Numbered from the stretch's first letter, positions 7,968 through 16,439 are shown. The stretch: 51,621 nucleotides of DNA from Microbacteriaceae bacterium PS02066 (GCA_029959545.1 JASCPH010000017.1:1-51621), one strand, 5' to 3'. The notes: generated by a model not told the origin, from the sequence alone. A program made the numbers and translations.

Positions 7968-10247
7968 TTGGAAGGTCCGGAAATCACCGCCGCCGAAGCC
8001 GTTCTCGACAACGGCCGATTCGGCACCCGCACTGTCCGGTTCGAGACCGGGCGACTGGCGCAGCAGGCACAGGGTGCCGTTGCCGCCTACCTCGACGAGG
8101 AGACGATGCTCCTCTCGGCGACGAGCGCCGGGAAGCACCCTCGTGAGGGCTTCGACTTCTTCCCGCTGACCGTCGACGTCGAGGAGCGCTCGTACGCCGC
8201 CGGCAAGATCCCCGGCTCGTTCTTCCGTCGTGAGGGCCGCCCCTCGACCGAGGCGATCCTGGTGTGCCGTCTGATCGACCGTCCGCTGCGCCCGTCGTTC
8301 GTCGACGGCCTCCGCAACGAGGTGCAGATCGTCGTCACCGTCCTGAGCATCGCTCCGGGCGAGTTCTACGACGCGCTGGCCATCAACGCCGCATCCCTGT
8401 CGACGCAGATCTCCGGTCTGCCGTTCTCCGGTCCGATCGCCGGTGTGCGGCTCGCGCTCATCCCGGGTCACGGCGAGCACGCCGACCAGTGGATCGCGTT
8501 CCCCAAGGCCGAGCAGCTACAGGAGGCCGTGTTCGACCTGATCGTGGCCGGTCGCGTCCTGGAGGACGGCGAAGTCGCGATCATGATGGTCGAGGCCGAG
8601 GCCACCGAGCACAGCTGGGACCTCATCAAGGCCGGCGCCACCAAGCCCAGCGAGGAGATCGTCGCGCAGGGTCTCGAGGCCGCAAAACCCTTCATCAAGG
8701 AGCTCGTCGCGGCGCAGAACGTCGTGGCGAACACCGCCGCGAAGGAGATCCAGCCCTACCCGGTCTTCCCGCCCTACAGCCAGGAGACGTACGACTTCGT
8801 CGCCGAGCGGGCCTACGACAAGCTCGTCCCGATCTACCAGATCGCCGACAAGCAGGAGCGTCAGAACGCGGACGACGCAGTGAAGGATGCCGTCAAGGCC
8901 GAGCTCGTCGCCGCCGTCGAGGCCGAGCAGCTGCCCGCTGTCGCGACCCTCGAGTTCTCTGCCGCGTACAAGTCGGTCACGAAGAAGATCGTGCGTGGCC
9001 GCATCCTCTCGGAGGGTGTGCGTATCGACGGACGCGGTCTGGCTGACATCCGTGCGCTCGACGCCGAGGTGCAGGTCATCCCGCGCGTGCACGGTTCGGC
9101 GATCTTCCAGCGCGGTGAGACCCAGATCCTGGGCGTCACCACGCTGAACATGCTCAAGATGGAGCAGCAGATCGACTCGCTGAGCCCCACGACGAGCAAG
9201 CGCTACATGCACCACTACAACTTCCCGCCCTACTCGACCGGTGAGACCGGCCGTGTGGGCAGCCCGAAGCGTCGCGAGATCGGTCACGGCTTCCTGGCCG
9301 AGCGCGCCCTCGTTCCGGTGCTGCCCAGCCGCGAGGAGTTCCCTTACGCGATCCGTCAGGTCTCCGAGGCTCTCGGCTCCAACGGCTCGACGTCCATGGG
9401 CTCGGTGTGCGCCTCGACGCTCTCGCTGCTCAATGCCGGTGTGCCGCTGCGCGCCCCGGTCGCGGGTATCGCGATGGGTCTCGTGTCCGACGAGGTCGAC
9501 GGCCAGACGCGCTACGCCGCGCTGACCGACATCCTCGGTGCCGAGGACGCGCTGGGCGACATGGACTTCAAGGTCGCCGGTACCAGCGAGTTCGTCACGG
9601 CGATCCAGCTCGACACGAAGCTCGACGGCATCCCGTCGTCGGTGCTCGCCGCAGCTCTCACCCAGGCGAAGGACGCGCGTCTGACGATCCTCAACGTGCT
9701 GAACGCGGCGATCGATGCTCCCGACGAGATGGCGCCCACCGCGCCGCGCGTCATCAGCGTCCAGATCCCCGTCGACAAGATCGGTGAGCTGATCGGCCCG
9801 AAGGGCAAGACGATCAACGCGATCCAGGACGAGACCGGCGCGCAGATCTCCATCGAGGAGGACGGCACCGTCTACATCGGCGCGACCGACGGCCCCTCGG
9901 CCGAGGCCGCCCGTGCCCAGGTGAACGCGATCGCCAACCCGACCAACCCCGAGGTCGGCGAGCAGTTCCTCGGAACCGTGGTGAAGATCGCGACGTTCGG
10001 CGCCTTCATCTCGCTGCTTCCCGGCAAGGACGGCCTGCTGCACGTCAGCGAGGTCCGCAAGCTCGCCGGCGGCAAGCGCGTCGAGAACGTCGACGACGTG
10101 CTCAACGTGGGTCAGAAGCTGCTGGTGAAGATCACGAAGATCGACGACCGCGGCAAGCTGTCGCTCGAGCCCGTGCTCGAAGAGGCTGCCGACCAGGAAG
10201 GTCGCGACGCGGCCAACCCCGGTCCGGAGGCTCCCGCAGAGGGCTGA
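7968..10247 (+). CDS. pnp: Polyribonucleotide nucleotidyltransferase (PNPase)
   Basis: 3'-5' phosphorolytic exoribonuclease, 759 aa, a trimeric RNA-decay enzyme and degradosome component. Two RNase PH-like domains are separated by an alpha-helical linker. A KH domain follows ([15 protein letters not shown], with the GxxG loop), then a C-terminal S1 domain ([20 protein letters not shown]), and a short acidic tail ending at residue 759. The start is an unusual TTG at 7968, supported by AAGGAGG at 7955-7961 with 6-nt spacing and by homology beginning at once ([15 protein letters not shown]). Longer in-frame starts upstream would translate the structured leader and are rejected. A rho-independent terminator follows at 10262-10295. 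Confidence 0.96.
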   Translation: MEGPEITAAEAVLDNGRFGTRTVRFETGRLAQQAQGAVAAYLDEETMLLSATSAGKHPREGFDFFPLTVDVEERSYAAGKIPGSFFRREGRPSTEAILVCRLIDRPLRPSFVDGLRNEVQIVVTVLSIAPGEFYDALAINAASLSTQISGLPFSGPIAGVRLALIPGHGEHADQWIAFPKAEQLQEAVFDLIVAGRVLEDGEVAIMMVEAEATEHSWDLIKAGATKPSEEIVAQGLEAAKPFIKELVAAQNVVANTAAKEIQPYPVFPPYSQETYDFVAERAYDKLVPIYQIADKQERQNADDAVKDAVKAELVAAVEAEQLPAVATLEFSAAYKSVTKKIVRGRILSEGVRIDGRGLADIRALDAEVQVIPRVHGSAIFQRGETQILGVTTLNMLKMEQQIDSLSPTTSKRYMHHYNFPPYSTGETGRVGSPKRREIGHGFLAERALVPVLPSREEFPYAIRQVSEALGSNGSTSMGSVCASTLSLLNAGVPLRAPVAGIAMGLVSDEVDGQTRYAALTDILGAEDALGDMDFKVAGTSEFVTAIQLDTKLDGIPSSVLAAALTQAKDARLTILNVLNAAIDAPDEMAPTAPRVISVQIPVDKIGELIGPKGKTINAIQDETGAQISIEEDGTVYIGATDGPSAEAARAQVNAIANPTNPEVGEQFLGTVVKIATFGAFISLLPGKDGLLHVSEVRKLAGGKRVENVDDVLNVGQKLLVKITKIDDRGKLSLEPVLEEAADQEGRDAANPGPEAPAEG

Positions 10248-10261
10248 TCCTTCCACGCAGT

Positions 10262-10295
10262 GAGACCCCCGTCGCGGTATCGCGGCGGGGGTCTC
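10262..10295 (+). terminator. Intrinsic terminator of pnp
   Basis: 15-bp stem (10262-10276 with 10281-10295, one G-U pair) around the tetraloop GTAT, 15 bp after the pnp stop codon. The 3' arm ends GGTCTCTG, so the U-tract is weak, as is usual in high-GC actinobacteria. Confidence 0.85.
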
Positions 10296-10464
10296 TGCCG
10301 TTCGCGGGCGAGCCGTGACAAAAGAGTTATGCAATGTTTATCGATCTGTCGCCGTGGCGAGAGCCGGTGACCGCGCGCTCACTTACTGTCTAAGTACGCG
10401 TCGAGGTACGCGGGAGATCCACGGATTCCGCGTTCCGAGACACGAGAGTGCGGAAGGGGTGCGC
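10296..10464 (+). promoter_or_regulatory. Upstream region of AKR-like gene with direct repeats
   Basis: 169 bp without a convincing gene. It contains an unusually AT-rich patch (about 10317-10350, including ACAAAAGAGTTATGCAATG) that is a reasonable promoter site. It also contains two copies of GTACGCG (10394-10400 and 10406-10412), 12 bp apart start to start, which could be a tandem operator. No regulator gene adjoins it. Confidence 0.35.
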
Positions 10465-11490
10465 GTGAGAATCTTCGGAATCGGCACGGCGACGCATCCG
10501 ATCGCGCCGACGGATGTCGCACAGCTGCATCCCTCCGCTCCGATCCCCGTGCAGGGCCCAGGGGTCGGCGCCGGCATCCGCATCGATCTCGGTGAGAGCG
10601 GACAGCGCATCTTCCCCCTCATCCTGGGCGGGGCGGAGTTCGGCTGGAACGTCGACATCGAGACCAGCCACACGATCCTCGACGCGTACGTCGAACGCGG
10701 CGGCAACGCCGTGCACACCGCCGACAGCTTCGCGGGTGGACGCAGCGAGCACATCATCGGGGAGTGGCTGCGCAAGCGCCGCGTGCGCGACGACCTCGTG
10801 CTCATGACCCGTGTCGGGGCCCATCCCGATCACCCGGGCCTCGGCCCCGTCAACCTCATCCGCTCGGTCGAGGCCTCGCTCGTCCGTCTCGGCACCGACC
10901 GCATCGACGTGCTCTACATCGACGGCACCACAGGGGTGGGATCGCTCGAGAACACGCTCGCCACGCTGGAGTGGCTGATCGAGGCCGGCAAGGTGCGGGC
11001 CATCGGTGCCTACGGGCTCCGCGCCGAGCAGCTCGTGGAGGCCCGCATCCTCTCCTCGGCGGGACTTCCGCGGTTCACGGTGCTCGACGTGCCCTACAAC
11101 GTGCTGCGCCGCAAGGACTTCGACGGCGACCTCCGCCTCGTCGCCGGCGCGCAGGGGGTCGCGGTGACGCCCTCGCATCCGCTGGAGCACGGGTTCCTCG
11201 CGGGCGCTCGGCGCACGCGTGACAAGGCCGTCACCTCGGTCCGTGCCGCCCAGCTGGCCGGCAGTCTGACCAAGCGCGGCAGCCGGACGCTGAAGGCGTT
11301 GGATGCGGTGGCGGCGGAGTTCGGTGTGCCGGTGTCGGCCGTCGCGGTGGCATGGCTGCTCGCGCAGCGGATCGTCGCAGCCCCCATCGCGAACGCGTAT
11401 GCGCCCGCCCACGTCGAGGAGGTGCTGCAGGGCGTAGGGCTCCGCCTCACTCGCAGCCAGCTGTCGGAGATCGCGCGCGCGTCGGAGTAG
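10465..11490 (+). CDS. Aldo/keto reductase-fold protein, catalytic tetrad replaced
   Basis: Member of the AKR superfamily by fold (341 aa, TIM-barrel pattern), comparable to enzymes annotated as NADP-dependent oxidoreductases. The four catalytic positions are all altered. The segment that normally reads D-T-A-x-x-Y is VHTADSF, so the Asp is His84 and the Tyr is Phe89. The Lys position in LVLMTRVG is Arg116. The His in the D-L-Y-x-x-H strand (DVLYID) is Asp153. The C-terminal cofactor loop (PIANAYAPAHVEE) also lacks the usual Arg. Classical carbonyl reduction is therefore unlikely. GTG at 10465 follows AAGGGG with 5-nt spacing; another GTG six bases upstream is possible. Stand-alone gene after the pnp terminator. 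Confidence 0.8.
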   Translation: MRIFGIGTATHPIAPTDVAQLHPSAPIPVQGPGVGAGIRIDLGESGQRIFPLILGGAEFGWNVDIETSHTILDAYVERGGNAVHTADSFAGGRSEHIIGEWLRKRRVRDDLVLMTRVGAHPDHPGLGPVNLIRSVEASLVRLGTDRIDVLYIDGTTGVGSLENTLATLEWLIEAGKVRAIGAYGLRAEQLVEARILSSAGLPRFTVLDVPYNVLRRKDFDGDLRLVAGAQGVAVTPSHPLEHGFLAGARRTRDKAVTSVRAAQLAGSLTKRGSRTLKALDAVAAEFGVPVSAVAVAWLLAQRIVAAPIANAYAPAHVEEVLQGVGLRLTRSQLSEIARASE

Positions 11491-11549
11491 CGGGTTAGGG
11501 TGGATGAGACGCCGACGAGGCGTTCGACCTACTCGACGGAGCGACAGGC

Positions 11550-12152
11550 GTGACTCACTACATCTACCTTGTCCGCCACGGCGAGCATCAGGATGCGGAG
11601 CACGGCATCGACGACGGACCGTTGTCGCCGCGTGGCCGCCGCCAGGCAGAGCTGTTGGCCGACCGGCTCTCGGGCGTGCCGTTCGATGCCGTCTGGCACT
11701 CGCCGCTCGTGCGCGCCGCGGAGACGGCCCGCGCGGTGGCGGAGCGCATGCCGTCGATCACGCCGGAGGCCTCGTCGCTGCTGTTCGACTGCGTTCCGAC
11801 GGGGATGACGGAGGAGACCCCCGCGGTCTTCGAGCCCTTCTTCGGCGGCATCACCGAGGCTGCGGTGGACGCGGGGCGCGCGCAGATGGCCGACGCCCTC
11901 ACCGCCTTCCTGGTGCGCAAGCAGGGCGACGTACATGAGCTGATCATCACGCACAACGCGGTGATCGGCTGGTTCGTGCGCGAAGTGCTGGGTGCGCCCG
12001 ACTGGCGATGGATGACGCTCAATCAGGCGAACGCGGGACTCACGGTCATCGCACAACGCCACGGGCGACCCTGGACGCTCGTGTCCCACAATGACCTCGC
12101 CCACCTGCCGTTCGAGCTGCGCACGGGCCTTCCCGAGGTCCCGCCCGTCTGA
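11550..12152 (+). CDS. Histidine phosphatase superfamily protein
   Basis: Phosphatase of the phosphoglycerate-mutase-like family (200 aa), cytoplasmic. The catalytic motif LVRHGEHQD at residues 7-15 supplies the phospho-His. ARAAETARAV gives the conserved basic patch, and the second His is in LIITHNAVIG near residue 134. The length and the single-domain layout fit broad-specificity phosphatases such as CobC/GpmB relatives; the substrate cannot be read. It starts at GTG 11550 with a GGAG about nine bases upstream. A TAGGGT hexamer at 11496-11501, just after the previous stop codon, is a likely -10, which would give a leader of about 42 nt. Confidence 0.85.
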   Translation: MTHYIYLVRHGEHQDAEHGIDDGPLSPRGRRQAELLADRLSGVPFDAVWHSPLVRAAETARAVAERMPSITPEASSLLFDCVPTGMTEETPAVFEPFFGGITEAAVDAGRAQMADALTAFLVRKQGDVHELIITHNAVIGWFVREVLGAPDWRWMTLNQANAGLTVIAQRHGRPWTLVSHNDLAHLPFELRTGLPEVPPV

Positions 12153-12164
12153 CGCCCGACGGGG

Positions 12165-12635
12165 TCAGGTCAGCGTCTTTCCGTACCAGCGCGTGGCGTT
12201 GGCATTGTCGTTGTAGGGCTCGATCGCGGTGAAGCCGCTGCGGGCATAGAGCGAGCCCGCAGCCTCGAGCGAGTGGTGTGTGTCGAGCACGAGCTCCGCG
12301 GCTCCGAAGGCCCGCGCTCGCGCCTCGAGCTCCGTCACGAGCAGCCGGCCGCCGCCGCTGCCGCGGGCCTCGGGCCGGACGAAGAGATGCTTGAGCTCGT
12401 AGCGCACGCCCGCTGGCCCGTCCGCGATGCGACGGATGCCGCCGCATCCGATCGCGTCGCCGGCGTCGTCGAAGAGGACCAGGAACACGCCGTTCGGCTC
12501 CTCGAAGGCCGCGGGGTCCGGGAAGACCGTGCGATATCCGCCGCCGGGGAACCCCTCGGCGCGGCGGGCGAAGTACAGGGTGAGCAGCTCGTGACTGACG
12601 GGGTCGTCTGCGGGAAGGGCACGCAGGGTGGGCAT
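12165..12635 (-). CDS. GNAT family N-acetyltransferase
   Basis: Acetyl-CoA-dependent acetyltransferase of 156 aa. Motif A is clear: KHLFVRPEARGSGGGRLL, with the R/Q-x-x-G-x-G/A pyrophosphate loop. A C-terminal SLEAAGSLYARSGFTAIEPY matches motif B, in which the Tyr often acts as general acid. The substrate is unknown. The start is ATG 12635, because TACGCT (12642-12647, reverse strand) stands exactly 6 nt before it; an ATG eight codons upstream would overlap that promoter element. Divergent from dapB with only 37 bp between the start codons. Confidence 0.88.
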   Translation of the reverse strand: MPTLRALPADDPVSHELLTLYFARRAEGFPGGGYRTVFPDPAAFEEPNGVFLVLFDDAGDAIGCGGIRRIADGPAGVRYELKHLFVRPEARGSGGGRLLVTELEARARAFGAAELVLDTHHSLEAAGSLYARSGFTAIEPYNDNANATRWYGKTLT

Positions 12636-12672
12636 ACCGCGAGCGTAGCCGGGGTGCACCTAGGGTGGAGAC
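12636..12672. promoter_or_regulatory. Divergent leaderless promoter pair, GNAT gene and dapB
   Basis: In 37 bp two promoters face opposite ways. The reverse one has TACGCT at 12642-12647, 6 nt from ATG 12635. The forward one has TAGGGT at 12661-12666, 6 nt from ATG 12673. With a 17-bp spacer, each -35 region (about 12638-12643 forward, 12665-12670 reverse) falls on the other promoter's -10 or start site, so simultaneous occupancy seems impossible. Confidence 0.7.
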
Positions 12673-13485
12673 ATGACGACGCGTGTGGCCATCGTGGGAG
12701 CAACCGGCAAGCTGGGAAGCATCATACGCGGCGTGGTCGAGGGTGAAGAGGGCTTCGAGCTCGTCGCCGCCCTCTCGTCGCGCGACGACATCCAGGCCAT
12801 CGACGATGCGGACCTCGTGATCGACGCGTCGGTCCCCGCCATCTCCATCGACGTCGTGCGCGCGGCCGTCGAACGCGGCAAGAACGTGCTGGTCGGCACG
12901 AGCGGCTGGTCGGCCGAGCGCATCGCCCTCGTGCGGCCTCTCGCGGATGCGGCCGACGTCGGCGTCGTGTTCATCCCCAACTTCTCGCTCGGCTCCGTCA
13001 TGGGCTCGGCCCTCTCCGCTGCCGCGGCAGGCTTCTTCGACTCCATCGAGATCGTCGAAGCCCACCGCGAGACGAAGATCGACTCGCCCAGCGGCACCGC
13101 GGTGCGCACGGCCGAGATGATCGCCGCCGCCCGCCAGGGCACCGGCCCGGTGCAGGCGCCGCACGTCGACCAGCGGGCGCGTGGACAGCAGGTCGCCAGC
13201 GTCCCGATCCACTCGCTGCGTCGGCCCGGCGTCGTCGCGCGTCAGGAGGTCATCCTCTCGGGAGCGGGGGAGTCGCTCTCGATCGTCCACGACACGGTGG
13301 ATCCGGCGCTGGCATACGCTCCCGGCATCCGCATCGCCCTCGCCGCAGCCCGCGACGCGCGCGGTGTGCACGTGGGGCTCGACAGCTTCCTCGACATCGG
13401 CATCCGGTTGCCGGGTGCGCCGAAGACCGGCGCCGGGGTGACCGACGGTGCCGCCTCCGGCCAGATCGCTGCGACGACCCCGTGA
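12673..13485 (+). CDS. dapB: 4-hydroxy-tetrahydrodipicolinate reductase
   Basis: NAD(P)H-dependent reductase of the diaminopimelate/lysine pathway (270 aa), acting after DapA. The N-terminal Rossmann motif is VGATGKLG (residues 8-15). The catalytic segment EAHRETKIDSPSGTA contains the Lys and the SGT(A) substrate-binding loop; the usual second His of E-x-H-H is Arg here, a known actinobacterial variation as far as I recall. The length is family-typical with a short C-terminal extension. ATG at 12673 is fixed by the -10 at 12661-12666. The next gene starts on the GTGA that contains this stop codon. dapA and dapF lie elsewhere in the window, so the pathway genes are dispersed. Confidence 0.95.
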   Translation: MTTRVAIVGATGKLGSIIRGVVEGEEGFELVAALSSRDDIQAIDDADLVIDASVPAISIDVVRAAVERGKNVLVGTSGWSAERIALVRPLADAADVGVVFIPNFSLGSVMGSALSAAAAGFFDSIEIVEAHRETKIDSPSGTAVRTAEMIAAARQGTGPVQAPHVDQRARGQQVASVPIHSLRRPGVVARQEVILSGAGESLSIVHDTVDPALAYAPGIRIALAAARDARGVHVGLDSFLDIGIRLPGAPKTGAGVTDGAASGQIAATTP

Positions 13486-13928
13486 GCGCTCGCATCGGCG
13501 TCGCCGTCATGGTGGCGGCGTTCGCGCTGTACGCCGTGTTCGTCGGGCAGCGCGCCTGGCTGCTCCTGATCAGCGGAATGCCGTTGGGTGTCGCGGCAGG
13601 CATCGCCCTGCTCGTGCTGCCGGTCATCGCCGTGTGGGCCGTCGGACGAGAACTGTGGTTCGGCGTGCGCGCGCAGGCCCTCGGTCGCCGACTGGAGGCC
13701 GAAGACGCACTGCCCACGGAGGCGTTGGAGACCCGGCCGAGCGGGCGCGTGCTGCGAGACGAAGCGGATGCGGTGTTCCCCGCCTACCGTCAGGAGGTCG
13801 AGGAGGCGCCGGATGACTGGCGCGCCTGGTACCGGCTCGGTCTCGCCTACGACGCGTCGGGCGACCGGCGGCGCGCTCGCGCCGCGGTGCGCACCGCCAT
13901 CCGGCTGGAGCGGGGCGACCGCGGCTGA
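13482..13928 (+). CDS. Membrane-anchored TPR-like small protein
   Basis: Unrecognised 148-aa protein. Two hydrophobic segments lie at about residues 5-20 and 26-54, followed by a soluble C-terminal part. That part contains one tetratricopeptide-like unit (WRAWYRLGLAYDASGDRRRA) preceded by FPAYRQEVEEAPDD, so a small protein-protein contact domain on the cytoplasmic side is likely. The GTG start overlaps the dapB stop (GTGA), indicating translational coupling and co-expression with dapB. No enzymatic motif. The function is unknown; similar 'tetratricopeptide repeat' membrane proteins follow dapB in related genera by my recollection. Confidence 0.75.
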   Translation: MSARIGVAVMVAAFALYAVFVGQRAWLLLISGMPLGVAAGIALLVLPVIAVWAVGRELWFGVRAQALGRRLEAEDALPTEALETRPSGRVLRDEADAVFPAYRQEVEEAPDDWRAWYRLGLAYDASGDRRRARAAVRTAIRLERGDRG

Positions 13929-13931
13929 GCG

Positions 13932-14837
13932 TCAGTGGGCGGGAACCGCCGCCGCGACCGCATCCTCCACCGTGGGATGCGCGAAGCGGTAGCCGGTCGA
14001 GGTGAGCACCGTCGGCGAGAGACGCACGTCGTTGGTGAGCAGCGCCTCGGTGGCGTCGGCTCCGAGCGCCGCACGCACGGCCCAGACAGGCGCACGGAGA
14101 GCGTAGGGGCGGTTCATGCGGCGGGCCAGGGCGAAGCCGAGGTCGTTCGCGGTGGCGTGGGTCGGTCCCGTCAGGTTCACCGGACCCGTGATCTGCTCGG
14201 CCAGGATGTGGCGGATCGCTCCCACCTCATCGTCCAGAGAGATCCACGGCCAGAACTGCGTGCCGCGCCCGATCGGGCCTGCGAGACCGAACTTGGTGAG
14301 CAGCAACAGCGGCTTGAGCACACCCTGCTGGTGCACGACGGGTGCCGTGCGCAGCAGTGCGACCTTGGCGTTCTCACCCGCCTCGCGGGCCGCCTGCTCC
14401 CATTCGACCGTGAGTCGCGAGAGGAAGCCGTCACCGGGACCTGAGCTCTCGTCCTGCTCCACCCCGGGCGCCGACCCGTAGAAGCCGACCGCGGAGGCCG
14501 AGACGAAGGCGGGTGCGTCCGAGCCCAGCGCCCGCAGCGCCCGAGCAAGCGTGCGGGTCGGCGTGAGACGCGACCAGAGCAACGTGCTCTTGTAGGAACG
14601 GGTCCACGGGAACCGGCCAACGCTCGCGCCGCTGAGCGATACCACCGCATCCGCACCCTCGAGCGCGGCCGGATCCATGGGCTCGGAATCCTGCAGCCAG
14701 GAAACCTCGTCCGGGGCCTGCGTCGGGCGGCGAACGAGTGTCGTCACCCGCACGCCGTCCGCGCGCAGAGACGCCACCAACGCGCTGCCGATGAGTCCGG
14801 ATGCGCCGCCGACGACGACGTGGCGAGGCTCAGGCAA
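13932..14837 (-). CDS. TIGR01777-type NAD(P)-dependent epimerase-like protein
   Basis: Extended short-chain dehydrogenase fold, 301 aa, of the TIGR01777/YfcH family; the natural substrate is unknown for the whole family. The N-terminal dinucleotide motif is VVGGASGLIGSAL (residues 8-20). SASAVGFYG and WEQAA are family hallmarks, as is the C-terminal DUF1731-like region (ALRAPVWAVRAALGADATEA). Its ATG at 14837 lies 8 bp inside the end of the upstream osmC-like gene, so the two are translated together. It is the last gene of a reverse-strand cluster with OsmC, DUF4395 and thioredoxin, which suggests but does not prove a redox or detoxification link. Confidence 0.88.
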   Translation of the reverse strand: MPEPRHVVVGGASGLIGSALVASLRADGVRVTTLVRRPTQAPDEVSWLQDSEPMDPAALEGADAVVSLSGASVGRFPWTRSYKSTLLWSRLTPTRTLARALRALGSDAPAFVSASAVGFYGSAPGVEQDESSGPGDGFLSRLTVEWEQAAREAGENAKVALLRTAPVVHQQGVLKPLLLLTKFGLAGPIGRGTQFWPWISLDDEVGAIRHILAEQITGPVNLTGPTHATANDLGFALARRMNRPYALRAPVWAVRAALGADATEALLTNDVRLSPTVLTSTGYRFAHPTVEDAVAAAVPAH

Positions 14838-15255
14838 GCGTCGCCTCGAGCGTGATCTCGATGCCCGCCAGTGCCTGCGAGACCGGGCAGCCCGTCTTCG
14901 CCTCGGCGGCGATACGGGCGAAGTCCTCTGCCGACAGGCCAGGTACCGTCGCGTTGACGTTGAGGTGGCTGCCGCTGATCCCGGTGCCCGGGACGAACGT
15001 GACGGATGCGGTCGTCTCGATGCTCTCGGGAGGGGTGCCGTTCTCGGTGAGGGCGTGGGAGAGCGCCATGCTGAAGCACGACGAGTGCGCCGCGGCCAGC
15101 AGTTCCTCCGGCGTCGTCACCGAGGTCGAGCCCTCGCTGCGCGCCTTCCAGTTGACGGCCAGAGGGCCCTGGTTGGAGGACTCCAGGGCGACTTCGCCCG
15201 ATCCCTCCGCGAGGCTTCCCTTCCAGCTGGTTCTGGCTTCGCTGGTGACACTCAT
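14830..15255 (-). CDS. OsmC/Ohr family peroxiredoxin-like protein
   Basis: Organic-hydroperoxide reductase-type protein (141 aa, full length) of the OsmC branch. The two redox cysteines are present: one in AAHSSCFSMALS and the other in KTGCPVSQAL. TPEELLAAAHSSC is the characteristic OsmC helix, and the active-site Arg near the N-terminus is likely the one in KARSEG. It probably removes organic peroxides with thiol reductants. A GGAGGGAGACG Shine-Dalgarno precedes ATG 15255, and a TACGCT -10 lies at 15295-15300 on the reverse strand, so the gene has its own promoter besides read-through from DUF4395. Confidence 0.92.
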   Translation of the reverse strand: MSVTSEARTSWKGSLAEGSGEVALESSNQGPLAVNWKARSEGSTSVTTPEELLAAAHSSCFSMALSHALTENGTPPESIETTASVTFVPGTGISGSHLNVNATVPGLSAEDFARIAAEAKTGCPVSQALAGIEITLEATLA

Positions 15256-15346
15256 CGTCGTCTCCCTCCGGCCGCGTCTCGGCCCTCGGGCCTCAGCGTA
15301 TCCACCGGATCCTTGTGTGCGCTTTGGCCTTGACAGCCGTGCGGGC

Positions 15347-15916
15347 TCAGGCTGGACGAGCGGTGCGGATGATGCCCGCGCGGGCGAGCAGCAGGTACAG
15401 CTGGCATCCGAGGCACAGGCCGAACACGGCGTTCAAGAACGCGGCGACGAACGCCGCCGCCGCCGCGATCGGCAGCGCCCACGGCACACCGGCGAGGTAC
15501 AGCACCAGACCGACGACGGTGACGAACAGGCCCACGCCCTGAGCGAAGCGCGGCGGCCGCGGATCCTCGAACTCTTTCGCCGGCTGAAGTCGCGGCTGCA
15601 CGAGTCTGCGGTACAGCACGCCCCACGGTGCGGTACGCGGCGACAGCACGCCCCACAGGAAGAGCGCCGCGATCACGGCCAGCAGGATGAAGCCCGGGTC
15701 GGCCGCCCGATATGCAAGGAGCGCCCACGGCCCCGGCGCGAAAGCCTCCTGGGCGGCCAGCGGCTGGTAGGCGAACCATCCGATCGCAGGAGCGGACGGG
15801 TCGGCTCCGCGCCCGGTGAGGCTCAGGAGCACCGCGATCAGCAAGAGCACGGCGGTGATGGAGGCGGCGAAACGGGGCCCCCGCACATCGATGCGGGCGG
15901 GTGAGCGATCAGACAC
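15347..15916 (-). CDS. DUF4395 membrane protein with CxxC motif
   Basis: Integral membrane protein of 189 aa with four predicted segments (about residues 18-36, 64-92, 124-142 and 145-178). It belongs to the DUF4395 family, whose function is not established. The motif GLCLGCQLYLL near residue 170 places a C-x-x-C pair at the end of the last hydrophobic segment. The start overlaps the thioredoxin-like gene by 8 bp, so the pair is co-translated. The conserved pairing with a thioredoxin suggests a membrane thiol-disulfide carrier; this is inference. Confidence 0.8.
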   Translation of the reverse strand: MSDRSPARIDVRGPRFAASITAVLLLIAVLLSLTGRGADPSAPAIGWFAYQPLAAQEAFAPGPWALLAYRAADPGFILLAVIAALFLWGVLSPRTAPWGVLYRRLVQPRLQPAKEFEDPRPPRFAQGVGLFVTVVGLVLYLAGVPWALPIAAAAAFVAAFLNAVFGLCLGCQLYLLLARAGIIRTARPA

Positions 15917-16346
15917 GGGTCGACTCCTCGGTCACGCGGGCCAGTTCCAGCTCCACGACGTCACGGCGGGGTGTTCCGCCGAACCGCGTGCGCACGGTGC
16001 CCCGGTGGTCGAGGATCAGCGTCGTCGGCGTCTGCAGCACGCGGAAGTGCTGGGCGATGTCGGTGCGGTTGGTCAGATCGACGTCGAGGTGCACGACGCC
16101 CTCGCGATCGGCGGCGATGTCGGAGAGCGTGCGGTGCACGCCGGGGCAACGCGCGCAGAACTCGGTGCTGAACTGCAGCAGGGTCGCCACCTCGCCGAGG
16201 GCGGGAGCACCGAGACGCGCCGGATCCACCACCTCGTCGGGGCCCACCCGTCGCGGCCGGTTCTGACGCCAGCGCAGGGCGAGACCGAGGCCGACAGTCG
16301 CTGCGAGCAGCGCGGCCAGCACGGCGACGGCGATGAGGGGGTCCAC
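15909..16346 (-). CDS. Membrane-anchored thioredoxin-like protein
   Basis: Thioredoxin-fold protein (145 aa) with an N-terminal membrane anchor (residues about 3-20, LIAVAVLAALLAATVGL). The redox motif is C-A-R-C in STEFCARCPGVHRTL near residue 70, and the cis-proline loop is QTPTTLIL. This is not the WCGPC of general thioredoxins but is seen in actinobacterial TlpA/thioredoxin relatives. The orientation of the anchor is not decided by sequence. GTG 16346 is preferred: TAGCCT (16355-16360, reverse strand) is 8 nt upstream, close to the leaderless spacing used by other genes here, whereas ATG 16373 would sit upstream of that promoter. Coupled to DUF4395. Confidence 0.82.
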   Translation of the reverse strand: MDPLIAVAVLAALLAATVGLGLALRWRQNRPRRVGPDEVVDPARLGAPALGEVATLLQFSTEFCARCPGVHRTLSDIAADREGVVHLDVDLTNRTDIAQHFRVLQTPTTLILDHRGTVRTRFGGTPRRDVVELELARVTEESTRV

Positions 16347-16439
16347 GACATCCCAGGCTAGACCTGCGTGCATGCGAGGGCATCGAATCCGCCGAAGATG
16401 ACGCACGTGCGTAACACAGCGCCGGGATACGCTGAAGGG

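Noticed and set aside
8517..10334. 605-codon open frame opposite pnp
   Set aside because: Composition effect of a GC-rich gene; the product is His/Asp/Arg-rich with no family features, and PNPase on the other strand is certain.
15323..15330. TTGACA on the forward strand between osmC and DUF4395
   Set aside because: No forward gene follows and no -10 at a proper distance; both neighbours are on the reverse strand.
16368..16439. N-terminal extension of thyX to ATG 16368
   Set aside because: It would run over the promoter elements of thyX and add residues absent from the family.
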